From positions 1 through 8,656 of the forward strand of contig CALFYG010000037.1 in the NCBI GenBank assembly GCA_937952095.1: a DNA stretch of 8,656 nucleotides, in the 5' to 3' direction. Both the position numbers and the translations under genes were made by a program. The stretch comes from an uncultured Micrococcales bacterium. GTDB taxonomy: Bacteria; Actinomycetota; Actinomycetes; S36-B12; UBA10799. Under the pieces are notes generated by a model. The model ran no database searches. It had not been told where the DNA came from and saw nothing but the letters and a program-made list of their open reading frames with translations. The first letter of the stretch is position 1, and the number at the start of each line of letters is the position of its first letter. Shown here piece after piece: positions 1 through 5,948 of the stretch.

Positions 1-1573
1 AGATGCTCAACTCGACGCGCTTGGGGTCGATGAGCACCATCCGGACCTCGTCCGGGGTGGCACGCGACAGCACGGAGGTGATGAGGGTGTTGATGCACAC
101 GGACTTGCCGGCGCCCGTCGCACCCGCGACCAACAGGTGCGGCATCTTGGCGAGGTTGCCGCAGACGTATCCGCCTTCGACGTCCTTGCCGAGGCCGATG
201 AGCATCGGGTGGGTGTCAGATTGCGCGACCCGACTGCGCAGCACATCGGACAGGCTCACGTTCTCCCGGTCGGTGTTGGGTATCTCGATCCCGATCGCGG
301 ACTTCCCGGGAATGGGCGAGAGGATCCGCACCTCGGGGCTCTTCACGGCGTAGGAGATGTTCTTGCTCAGCGCCGTGACCCGCTCCACCTTGACCGCCGG
401 CCCGAGTTCGACCTCGTAGCGGGTGACCGTCGGGCCCCGGCTGAACCCGGTCACCCGGGCGTCGACCTCGAACTGCTCCAGGACACCTGTGAGCGCAGCG
501 ACCACCTGGTCATTGGCGGCGGTGGCCGCCTTGTGCGGGGGGCCCGGCTTCAGCAGATCCAGTGGTGGCAACCGGTACACCACATCCCCGGAGAGGAGCA
601 GTTGCTCGGCCACCGCCATGTCGAAGTCCTCGAGCATCTGGGCCGGATCGACCTCCATGGTCAGGTCCTCGTCGACCACAGGCATGTCCGTGAGGTCGAT
701 CTGTTGGGTCGCCTCCTCGTCGGACTCCGCGGCGGTGGCCACCGGGCTGACGAACGCCTCGTCACCGGCGAGATCCTCCGGGATCTCCTCCGAGGTCGCC
801 TTGCCCGAACCCAGACGTTGCTTGACCCACGCGCCCGCACTGCCGGTCTTGACCTCCTCCGCCTTGCGTCGAAGGTCTGCCACCGACGTCCCGGTGGCCA
901 TGAGCACGCCGGCCACGAGGACGAGGAACAGGATGATGCCGGTCAGGACCGGCCCCAGTAGCGACAGGAAGGGCGTGGTGGCCAGCCACCCGGCCCAGCC
1001 GCCTCCGGCGCGCATGGCTTCCTGACCGTCGATCGGCTGTGCGGCTCCCCGCATCACGTGCAGCAGTCCCGCCGCGGCGAACAGGACCAAGAGCCCGCCG
1101 ATGACGTGGTTCGCCTTGAACTTCTTCTCCGGATGGCGAAGGGTGCGCCACGACATCCACGCGAGGAAGACGGGCACGAGGATGTCCAAGCCGCCGACCG
1201 CGCCGGACACCACGAACGAGACGGCCGGCTCCACGCCACCCTCGGCGCCCCACCAGGTCACAGCCCCCACAAGGATGGCGAGCAGGGCATAGAGCAGACC
1301 TAGCCCGTCACGACGAAGCGCCGGGTCGAGGTCCTTGGCGCCATGGCCGATGCGCCGCACAGCACCACCGACGAAATGCGCCGTGCTCACCCACGCAGTG
1401 ACCAAGGCCCGCAACACACCGCGAAGGAACGCGGAGAACCCGCCAGAACCACGACCGGCGGTCTTCTTCGATGACGAGGAACTCGATCTGCTCGACTTCT
1501 TGGCCGGGGGTTTGGACCGCGACGAGCGGCCGGAACTGGGCCGCGAGGCGCGCGTGGACGTGCGGGAAGCCAT
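1..1573 (-). CDS. ftsK: DNA translocase FtsK/SpoIIIE, N-terminal part (runs off the left edge)
   Basis: FtsK-family ATP-driven DNA pump that clears and sorts chromosome termini at the division septum. The frame is open from an ATG at 1573 to the window edge, 524 codons. A Ser/Lys/Arg-rich basic tail fills residues 1-40. Four hydrophobic stretches follow at about 91-110, 117-139, 157-174 and 202-226, matching the four membrane helices of the family. An acidic linker lies at about 255-325. The alpha subdomain (about 345-435) carries the typical SRGPTVTRYE and PNTDRENV segments. Walker A is GATGAGKS at 484-491 (bases 101-124), and the Walker B strand reads MVLIDPK at about 512-518. The rest of the motor and the DNA-reading gamma domain lie outside the window. 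There is no Shine-Dalgarno before the ATG; a TACTCT hexamer 7 nt upstream suggests a leaderless message. It lies downstream of rnj on the same strand, with one gene in the opposite direction between them. The family assignment is secure. Confidence 0.96.
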   Translation of the reverse strand, partial: MASRTSTRASRPSSGRSSRSKPPAKKSSRSSSSSSKKTAGRGSGGFSAFLRGVLRALVTAWVSTAHFVGGAVRRIGHGAKDLDPALRRDGLGLLYALLAILVGAVTWWGAEGGVEPAVSFVVSGAVGGLDILVPVFLAWMSWRTLRHPEKKFKANHVIGGLLVLFAAAGLLHVMRGAAQPIDGQEAMRAGGGWAGWLATTPFLSLLGPVLTGIILFLVLVAGVLMATGTSVADLRRKAEEVKTGSAGAWVKQRLGSGKATSEEIPEDLAGDEAFVSPVATAAESDEEATQQIDLTDMPVVDEDLTMEVDPAQMLEDFDMAVAEQLLLSGDVVYRLPPLDLLKPGPPHKAATAANDQVVAALTGVLEQFEVDARVTGFSRGPTVTRYEVELGPAVKVERVTALSKNISYAVKSPEVRILSPIPGKSAIGIEIPNTDRENVSLSDVLRSRVAQSDTHPMLIGLGKDVEGGYVCGNLAKMPHLLVAGATGAGKSVCINTLITSVLSRATPDEVRMVLIDPKRVELSI

Positions 1574-1580
1574 GCGGTCA

Positions 1581-1586
1581 AGAGTA
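1581..1586 (-). promoter_or_regulatory. Candidate -10 element for leaderless ftsK
   Basis: The minus strand reads TACTCT, which fits TANNNT, and ends 7 nt before the ftsK ATG at 1573. That would place the transcription start at or next to the start codon. No recognisable -35 hexamer sits 16-18 nt upstream and no Shine-Dalgarno is present. The same geometry appears before thyX and dapA in this window. This is inferred from sequence only. Confidence 0.45.
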
Positions 1587-1671
1587 TCGGCCCGAGGCGA
1601 CACCGCCCCGCCACCGCAGCCACGGCGTGTTCGTGCGTGTCGCCGCGGTTTCCTCACACCCACGCACCCCC

Positions 1672-1677
1672 TACCGT
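1672..1677 (+). promoter_or_regulatory. Candidate -10 element for the HNH-repeat gene
   Basis: TACCGT sits 6 nt before the ATG at 1684, in a leader with no purine-rich Shine-Dalgarno. A weak -35 candidate, TTTCCT at 1649-1654, is 17 nt upstream. The spacing suggests that transcription starts at the ATG. The 110-bp divergent gap between this gene and ftsK (1574-1683) holds this element and the ftsK one, and I see nothing else in it. Confidence 0.42.
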
Positions 1678-1683
1678 CTAGCC

Positions 1684-2097
1684 ATGGCCAGGCAGTCGTA
1701 CACCGACGCACAGATACTGCAGGCACTGCGTGCGGCGGCCGCGCTGCGCGGCGAGCCTCTGAGCCACAGCCGCTACGACGCGGTGGCCGGCCGTGTCAGC
1801 GGGCCGTCGTCGGCGCGGATCATCCAGCGGTTCGGCTCCTGGCGCAGCGCATGCACGGCGGCCGGTGTCACGACGGCAGCGGCCGCCCGGGAGTATCGCC
1901 CGAAGTGGGACCGTGCGACGGTCGCGGCTGCGGTCGCGGCCTATCTCGCGAGCGGGGGGTCGACAGGCACCTACACCGACTACCAGGCCTGGGCCCGTGG
2001 AGAGGCCGACCGGCCCAGCGGCCCCACCGTCCGAAACGTCATGGGCGGATGGAACGAGGCGAAGGAAGCAGCGGGTCGGGACCTCACCCCTCGATGA
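1684..2097 (+). CDS. Small protein of two HNH-associated (homing endonuclease) repeats
   Basis: A 137-residue protein made of two diverged copies of one helical repeat. Copy 1 spans about residues 8-61 and ends FGSWRSACTAAG; copy 2 spans about 76-131 and ends MGGWNEAKEAAG. Both have an Ala-rich helix, a central Tyr, a GPS/PSGP turn, then a [FG]GxW...AAG helix. This pattern matches the 'homing endonuclease associated repeat' (HNH_repeat family in Pfam), normally found beside HNH nuclease domains and thought to bind DNA. No HNH, GIY-YIG or LAGLIDADG catalytic motif is visible, so nuclease activity is not supported. It is the only plus-strand gene, set between two minus-strand core genes, and its last 14 bp overlap the end of rnj tail to tail. 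The ATG at 1684 is chosen because a frame extended upstream would run back into ftsK and because of the -10-like element before it. A DNA-binding role is inference; the function is unknown. Confidence 0.8.
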   Translation: MARQSYTDAQILQALRAAAALRGEPLSHSRYDAVAGRVSGPSSARIIQRFGSWRSACTAAGVTTAAAAREYRPKWDRATVAAAVAAYLASGGSTGTYTDYQAWARGEADRPSGPTVRNVMGGWNEAKEAAGRDLTPR

Positions 2098-3751
2098 CGA
2101 CAGGAATGATCATCGGGCGCCGGCGGTGCTGGGCGCTGACCCATTTGCCCAATGTGCGGCGCACGACCTGGGTGAGCGCATGCTGATCGGTGACACCGTC
2201 CTCGAGGGCCCGAAGGAGCTTCTTCTCGATCTCTGGGACCACCGGGTCGAAGACGGCGTCGGAGTCGGCGAAGCCGCGCGCATGGATCTCAGGACCGGAG
2301 AGGATCTTGCGCTCGACATGATCCACGACGACGACGACCGAGATGAAGCCCTCCTCACCGAGGATGCGGCGGTCCTTGAGGCTGCCTTCGGTGATGTCAC
2401 CGACGCTGGCGCCGTCGACATACACGTATCCGCAGGGAACATCCCCCACGATGCTTGCCACCCCGTCCACCAGATCCACGACCGTGCCGTCCTGCGCCAC
2501 GACGATGCGGTCGCGTGGCACACCGGTCAGCTCGGCCAATCTGGCGTTGGCGTACATGTGGCGGACCTCGCCGTGCACAGGCATCACATTGGCGGGTTTC
2601 ACGACGTTGTAGAGGTACAGCAACTCTCCCTCCGCGGCGTGACCGGACACATGCACCATCGCGTTGCCCTTGTGCACGACCCGCGCGCCGGTCGCCGTCA
2701 GGCCGTTGATCACGCGGTTCACCGCGTTCTCGTTGCCCGGGATGAGTGACGAGGCCAGCACCACGGTGTCCCCAGGACCGACCCGGATCTCATGGTCGTG
2801 GGCGGCGATCCGCGACAGGACCGCCATCGGCTCACCCTGGGATCCCGTGCACACGAGAACGAGTTCATCGTCTCGCAACTCCCCGATGCGCTCGGAACTC
2901 ACGAGCATGCCCGCCGGCACCTGCAGGTAGCCGAGGTCACGGGCCACGTTCATGTTGCGGACCATCGAACGGCCCACGAGGGCGACCTTGCGACCGTTGC
3001 GCGCCGCCACGTCGATGACCTGCTGGATCCGGTGGACGTGGCTGGCGAAGCTGGCGACGATGACGCGCTTGGGCGTGCTGACCATCACCTGCTCGAGAGC
3101 AGGCAGGATGGCCGACTCGGACGTGACGAAACCGGGCACCTCAGCGTTGGTCGAATCGACCAGCAACAGGTCGACCCCCTCCTCGCCGAGACGACCCAGC
3201 GCCCGCAGGTCGGTGATGCGGCCGTCGAGAGGCAACTGATCCATCTTGAAGTCACCGGTGTGCACCACACGGCCAGCCGTGGTGTCGATGACCACTGCGA
3301 GCGCGTCAGGGATGGAGTGGTTCACGGCGACGAAGCCGACCCGGAACGCGCCGAGCCACTCGGTGTCTCCTTCTGCGACCATCTGCAGCGGAGGTTTCTG
3401 CCTGTGCTCGCGCAGCTTGGCCTCCAGCAGCGCCAGGGTCAGCCGCGAGCCGTAGATGGGGATGTCGGGGCGCTCCCGCAGGAGGAAAGGAACAGCACCG
3501 ATGTGGTCCTCGTGCCCATGCGTGAGCACGAGGCCGACGATGTCGTCGAGACGGTCCCGCAGGTAGTCGAAGTCCGGAAGGATGAGGTCCACACCGGGCT
3601 GGGACTCCTCGGGGAACAACACTCCGCAGTCGACGATGAGCAACTGCCCATCGCACTCGAACACGGTCATGTTCCGACCGATCTCCCCGAGCCCGCCGAG
3701 TGCGACGATGCGCAAACCACCCGCGGCCAGGGCCGGCAGTGCTTCAGCCAA
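2084..3751 (-). CDS. rnj: Ribonuclease J
   Basis: Metallo-beta-lactamase/beta-CASP ribonuclease of 555 residues, close to the length of mycobacterial RNase J. Family enzymes combine 5'-3' exonuclease and endonuclease activity in mRNA turnover and rRNA maturation. Metal-binding motifs are visible: HGHEDH at 78-83, H145 in the HSIPDA segment, H164/D167 in HTGDFK, and H393 in PVHGE. The beta-CASP part includes DSTNAE (199-204), the SFASHVHR segment near 234-241, and the late VHVSGH motif (366-371). The C-terminal domain (about 460-555) ends with the conserved GKWV...RRRPMIIPVVIE block. The start is TTG at 3751: GGAGG lies 6 nt upstream and the protein then reads directly into the conserved GGLRIVALGGLGEIGRNM region. 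The start lies inside the end of dapA (8-nt overlap), which implies coupled translation. The product is annotated as cytoplasmic. The 3' end overlaps a convergent gene. Confidence 0.96.
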   Translation of the reverse strand: MAEALPALAAGGLRIVALGGLGEIGRNMTVFECDGQLLIVDCGVLFPEESQPGVDLILPDFDYLRDRLDDIVGLVLTHGHEDHIGAVPFLLRERPDIPIYGSRLTLALLEAKLREHRQKPPLQMVAEGDTEWLGAFRVGFVAVNHSIPDALAVVIDTTAGRVVHTGDFKMDQLPLDGRITDLRALGRLGEEGVDLLLVDSTNAEVPGFVTSESAILPALEQVMVSTPKRVIVASFASHVHRIQQVIDVAARNGRKVALVGRSMVRNMNVARDLGYLQVPAGMLVSSERIGELRDDELVLVCTGSQGEPMAVLSRIAAHDHEIRVGPGDTVVLASSLIPGNENAVNRVINGLTATGARVVHKGNAMVHVSGHAAEGELLYLYNVVKPANVMPVHGEVRHMYANARLAELTGVPRDRIVVAQDGTVVDLVDGVASIVGDVPCGYVYVDGASVGDITEGSLKDRRILGEEGFISVVVVVDHVERKILSGPEIHARGFADSDAVFDPVVPEIEKKLLRALEDGVTDQHALTQVVRRTLGKWVSAQHRRRPMIIPVVIEG

Positions 3752-4619
3752 GGCCGGCCTCCAGTGCCGCGAGGACGCCGTCGACCTGGGCCTGGCTGGC
3801 CTCGATCAGTGGGCTGCGGACCGGGCCGCTCGGCAGGCCCTGCCTGTTGAGCACTCCCTTGACCGTCATGGCCGCCTGAGTGACGAAGATGGCATCGGTG
3901 GTGGGCAACGTGGAGAAGTGGACCTTGCGTGCCATGGCGATGTCGCCGGCGAGGAAGGCCTCCCGCATCTCCACGAGGGCTGGTGCCAGGAAGTGCCCGG
4001 ACACACTCACGAAACCGGTGGCCCCGAGCGCCAGCAGCGGCAGGTTCAACACGTCATCGCCTGAGTACCACAGCAGGTCGGTGGCCGCCAGAACTCGTGC
4101 TGAGGCAGCGAGGTCCCCCTTGGCATCCTTGACGGCGACGATCCGGGGGTGCTCGGCCAACGCGATCAGGGTGGCGGTCGCGATCTCAGCGGCGGACCTG
4201 CCCGGGATGTCGTAGAGCATCACCGGCAAGTCGGTCGCATCCGCGACGGTCCGGAAATGCTGAAGGATGCCTTCCTGCGGCGGCTTGTTGTAGTACGGGG
4301 TCACTGCCAGCAGTCCGTGCGCGCCGGCCGCCGCCGCCTGCCGGGCGAGTTCGACACTGTGCGCTGTGTCGTTGGTGCCGACTCCGGCGATCACACTGGC
4401 CCGGTCCCCCACAGCCTCGCGCACGATGCGTACCGCCAGCGCCTTCTCCTCGTCGGTGGTCGTCGGCGCCTCACCAGTCGTGCCGTTGACCACGAGACCG
4501 TCGTTGCCGATGTCGACGAGGTGCGAGGCCAGTCTCGCCAGACCATCGGTGTCAAGCGCGCCTTCGTCGGTGAAGGGGGTGACCATCGCGGTGATCACGG
4601 TTCCCAGTGCGTACTGCAT
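3744..4619 (-). CDS. dapA: 4-hydroxy-tetrahydrodipicolinate synthase
   Basis: Condenses pyruvate with aspartate semialdehyde, the first committed step to diaminopimelate (peptidoglycan) and lysine; cytoplasmic TIM-barrel aldolase of the DHDPS/NAL family. Numbering here counts from an in-frame GTG at 4628. GTTGE at 49-53 supplies the Thr-Thr pair (T50, T51), PYYN at 111-114 and Y139 complete the proton relay, R144 lies in YDIPGR, and K167 in VAVKDAK is the Schiff-base lysine. All sit at a constant +6 offset from the E. coli enzyme. I prefer the ATG at 4619 (291 residues) to the GTG at 4628 (294). A TAGCGT -10-like hexamer ends 7 nt before the ATG and overlaps the GTG, while GGAGG is only 2 nt from the ATG, too close to act as a normal Shine-Dalgarno. 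It lies just downstream of thyX and overlaps rnj by 8 nt. Confidence 0.96.
   Translation of the reverse strand: MQYALGTVITAMVTPFTDEGALDTDGLARLASHLVDIGNDGLVVNGTTGEAPTTTDEEKALAVRIVREAVGDRASVIAGVGTNDTAHSVELARQAAAAGAHGLLAVTPYYNKPPQEGILQHFRTVADATDLPVMLYDIPGRSAAEIATATLIALAEHPRIVAVKDAKGDLAASARVLAATDLLWYSGDDVLNLPLLALGATGFVSVSGHFLAPALVEMREAFLAGDIAMARKVHFSTLPTTDAIFVTQAAMTVKGVLNRQGLPSGPVRSPLIEASQAQVDGVLAALEAGLG
3758..3762 (-). promoter_or_regulatory. Shine-Dalgarno deciding the TTG start of rnj
   Basis: The minus strand reads GGAGG, then 6 nt, then TTG (3751-3749). This is a strong ribosome binding site at good spacing, and it lies inside the last codons of dapA. It supports the rare TTG start over any later codon. 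Confidence 0.75.
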
Positions 4620-4626
4620 GGCCTCC

Positions 4627-4632
4627 ACGCTA
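4627..4632 (-). promoter_or_regulatory. Candidate -10 element for leaderless dapA
   Basis: The minus strand reads TAGCGT, 7 nt before the ATG at 4619, within the short gap after the thyX stop codon. No -35 hexamer is recognisable. The last GT of the hexamer, with the next G, forms the upstream GTG codon at 4628, which may make that GTG a false start. An internal promoter here would let dapA-rnj be expressed apart from thyX. Confidence 0.38.
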
Positions 4633-4648
4633 CCCGTAACGGCAAGAC

Positions 4649-5365
4649 CTACGGCGCGACCCGGCCGTTGTTCTCGAAGGCGGCGTGCGTCAGCGGCATG
4701 AGTTCGGCCCAGTAGTTCTCCATGCGATCAGCGACCATCTCGATCTCCCGCTGCGGGAAGGATGGGAAGGCCGCATCCGGGCGCTTGGTCCGCAGCGACA
4801 GGAAGTTCATCAGCGACCGCGCGTTCATCGTGACGTACATCGAACTGTAGGTCGCCACCGGCAGCACGCCCCTGGCGACCTCCCTTGCGATGCCGGCATC
4901 GAGCATGGCCTGGTAAGCGGCGTAGGCCTGCTCGCACGCAGCCTTCGTCTGCGCCACCACCACTTCGTGCTGCGATTCGTCACCGTCGACGAACTCGTAG
5001 GCCCCCGGCTTGCCCTGCTGGACGAGTTTGCGTTCAGGCCCGGGCACATAGAACACGGGGTTCAACTCGCGGTAGCGACCGCTCTCCTCGTTGTACGAGG
5101 CCATCCGATGCCGCATGAACTCGCGGAACACGAATATCGGCGCACTGACGAAGAACGTCATGGAGTTGTGCTCGAACGGGGAACCGTGCCGGTCACGCAT
5201 CAGGTAGTTGATCAGTCCCTGGCTGCGCCCGGCATCTGAGTCCACATCCTCGAGCGACTGCTCACCCTTGGTCGACACCCGCGCAGCGAACAGAACGTCC
5301 GCATCCTGCGCGGCTGCCCGCACCAACTCCACGGTCACGTCACTTCGGAACTCGACATCTGCCAC
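4649..5365 (-). CDS. thyX: FAD-dependent thymidylate synthase ThyX
   Basis: Flavin-dependent synthesis of dTMP from dUMP with methylene-tetrahydrofolate, the alternative to ThyA. The signature RHRX7S is present as RHR..SYNEES.RY (residues 88-101 counted from a GTG at 5374), together with HGSPFEHNSMTFF (63-75) and the C-terminal FPQREIEM block (206-213). About 238-241 residues, normal for the family, and the sequence resembles the Streptomyces form more than the M. tuberculosis one. Two GTG starts are possible, at 5374 and 5365; neither has a good Shine-Dalgarno. I choose 5365 because TAGAGT ends 7 nt before it, overlapping the 5374 GTG, and because family homology begins at FRSDVTVEL, shortly after either start. 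The gene follows the thioredoxin gene by roughly 40-50 nt and precedes dapA, an order known in actinobacteria. Whether a separate thyA exists cannot be seen here. Confidence 0.95.
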   Translation of the reverse strand: MADVEFRSDVTVELVRAAAQDADVLFAARVSTKGEQSLEDVDSDAGRSQGLINYLMRDRHGSPFEHNSMTFFVSAPIFVFREFMRHRMASYNEESGRYRELNPVFYVPGPERKLVQQGKPGAYEFVDGDESQHEVVVAQTKAACEQAYAAYQAMLDAGIAREVARGVLPVATYSSMYVTMNARSLMNFLSLRTKRPDAAFPSFPQREIEMVADRMENYWAELMPLTHAAFENNGRVAP

Positions 5366-5372
5366 GAAGGAC

Positions 5373-5378
5373 ACTCTA
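5373..5378 (-). promoter_or_regulatory. Candidate -10 element for leaderless thyX
   Basis: The minus strand reads TAGAGT, ending 7 nt before the GTG at 5365. TTGACC (minus strand, 5396-5391) resembles a -35 hexamer but the spacer is only 12 nt, too short for a standard sigma-70-type promoter. The -10 call therefore rests mainly on its repeated geometry in the window. Confidence 0.38.
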
Positions 5379-5387
5379 GGCAGGCCA

Positions 5388-5401
5388 CGGGGTCAACCCC
5401 G
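5388..5401. repeat. Short palindrome between thioredoxin and thyX genes
   Basis: CGGGGT-CA-ACCCCG is a perfect 6-bp inverted repeat with a 2-nt centre, in the short gap after the thioredoxin stop. As RNA the 2-nt loop is too tight unless the inner pairs open, and no T-run follows on the minus strand, so it is a poor intrinsic terminator. It covers the TTGACC hexamer, so a protein-binding site is possible. The role is not established. Confidence 0.4.
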
Positions 5402-5414
5402 GCAGGCTCGCGGA

Positions 5415-5777
5415 TCACGCCTGTTGCTTGGCGACCTCTTCGCGCACCGCGTCCATGTCCAGCTTCTTCACCTGGTCGATCAGGTCGGCCAGCGCCGGCG
5501 CCGGAAGCGCACCCGGCTGGGCGTAAAGCAGGATTCCGTCACGGAAGGCCATCAGCGTGGGGATCGACGAGATCTGCGCCTGTGCAGCCAGCGACTGCTC
5601 GGCCTCGGTGTCGATCTTCCCGAACACGATGTCGGGGTGCTCCTCGGATGCCTTCTCGAAGACCGGCGCGAACATCCGGCAGGGTCCGCACCAGGCGGCC
5701 CACCAGTCGATCAGGACGATGTCGTTGCCCTCGATGGTCTCGGCGAAGTTCGCCGCAGTCAGGTCAGTAGTTGCCAT
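5415..5777 (-). CDS. Thioredoxin
   Basis: Single-domain thioredoxin of 120 residues, a cytoplasmic dithiol-disulfide reductant. The active site is W29-C30-G-P-C33, and the cis-proline is P73 in the SSIPTLMAFRDG strand. The FGKIDTE segment at 52-58 is the typical beta strand after helix 2. The C-terminal tail (LDMDAVREEVAKQQA) extends slightly past the usual end. There is no signal peptide or membrane segment. The ATG at 5777 is chosen because GGAGAG lies 6 nt upstream and the preceding in-frame ATG at 5816 would translate through a palindrome and add 13 non-thioredoxin residues. The gene stands apart from the his genes by 171 bp and leads into thyX. The operator-like palindrome 12 nt before the ATG suggests its own metal- or persulfide-type control rather than a housekeeping role. 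Which thioredoxin paralog this is cannot be told, so no gene symbol is given. Confidence 0.94.
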   Translation of the reverse strand: MATTDLTAANFAETIEGNDIVLIDWWAAWCGPCRMFAPVFEKASEEHPDIVFGKIDTEAEQSLAAQAQISSIPTLMAFRDGILLYAQPGALPAPALADLIDQVKKLDMDAVREEVAKQQA

Positions 5778-5783
5778 GAAAGT

Positions 5784-5789
5784 CTCTCC
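5784..5789 (-). promoter_or_regulatory. Ribosome binding site of the thioredoxin gene
   Basis: The minus strand reads GGAGAG, 6 nt before the ATG at 5777. It directly abuts the palindrome at 5790-5808. It decides the start in favour of 5777 over the upstream in-frame ATG at 5816. Confidence 0.7.
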
Positions 5790-5808
5790 AATACCCTCTC
5801 GGGGTATT
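5790..5808. promoter_or_regulatory. Operator-like palindrome (CsoR/CstR-type) upstream of the thioredoxin gene
   Basis: AATACCC-TCTCG-GGGTATT is a perfect 7-bp inverted repeat with a 5-nt spacer, 12 nt upstream of the thioredoxin ATG. A/T-flanked C-tract then G-tract (ATACCC..GGGTAT) is the general form of operators bound by the CsoR/RcnR/CstR family, which sense copper, other metals or sulfane sulfur. The perfect symmetry and the position between a putative -10 (TATGGT, minus strand 5817-5812) and the ribosome binding site are seen directly. The regulator and its signal are inferred, and no csoR-like gene is in the window. An RNA hairpin acting at the 5' end of the message is an alternative. 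Confidence 0.6.
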
Positions 5809-5811
5809 CCA

Positions 5812-5817
5812 ACCATA
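5812..5817 (-). promoter_or_regulatory. Possible -10 element of the thioredoxin gene
   Basis: The minus strand reads TATGGT just upstream of the palindrome. Transcription would start inside the palindrome, where a bound repressor would block it. No clear -35 hexamer is visible, so this is a weak call. Confidence 0.3.
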
Positions 5818-5835
5818 GCGTGTCGGGATCTATTC

Positions 5836-5858
5836 CTGCCCGCTCAGAGAATGGGCAG
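5836..5858. repeat. Hairpin in the hisH-thioredoxin gap
   Basis: CTGCCC at 5836-5841 pairs with GGGCAG at 5853-5858 around an 11-nt loop. A second small hairpin, TCCGTG-AGGGA-CACGGA, occupies 5866-5882. Neither is followed by a T-run on the minus strand, so they are not canonical terminators of the his transcript, though they are the best terminator-like structures there. The rest of the gap up to the hisH stop at 5949 shows only an 8-bp palindrome, GGTCGACC, at 5883-5890. Confidence 0.3.
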
Positions 5859-5948
5859 CATCCGATCCGTGAGGGACACGGAGGTCGACCGAGGGATCTC
5901 CGGAAGGCTCACGGTTGCGCAGCGCGGGCACCAACCTCGCTGGCCTGG

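Noticed and set aside
137..1025. Plus-strand open frames opposite ftsK
   Set aside because: The minus-strand frame encodes a continuous FtsK with Walker A, Walker B and membrane helices, so the opposite frames are shadows.
2093..2113. GATGA...TCATC hairpin near the rnj end as a terminator
   Set aside because: It is a short 5-bp AT-containing stem with a large loop and no T-run on either strand.
2792..3850. Plus-strand open frame of 352 codons opposite rnj
   Set aside because: It lies antisense to a fully conserved RNase J gene, shows no recognisable domain and is His/Arg/Asp-rich as expected from reading GC-rich codons backwards.
5366..5374. thyX start at GTG 5374
   Set aside because: It has no Shine-Dalgarno and overlaps the TAGAGT hexamer; it is kept only as an alternative that adds three residues.
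5778..5816. Longer thioredoxin start at the ATG at 5816
   Set aside because: It would add 13 residues encoded by the palindrome and ribosome binding site; the ATG at 5777 has a well-spaced GGAGAG.
5852..5948. Possible small plus-strand gene starting at ATG 5852
   Set aside because: There is no ribosome binding site or -10 element, the frame runs on antisense into hisH, and the translation has no recognisable feature.
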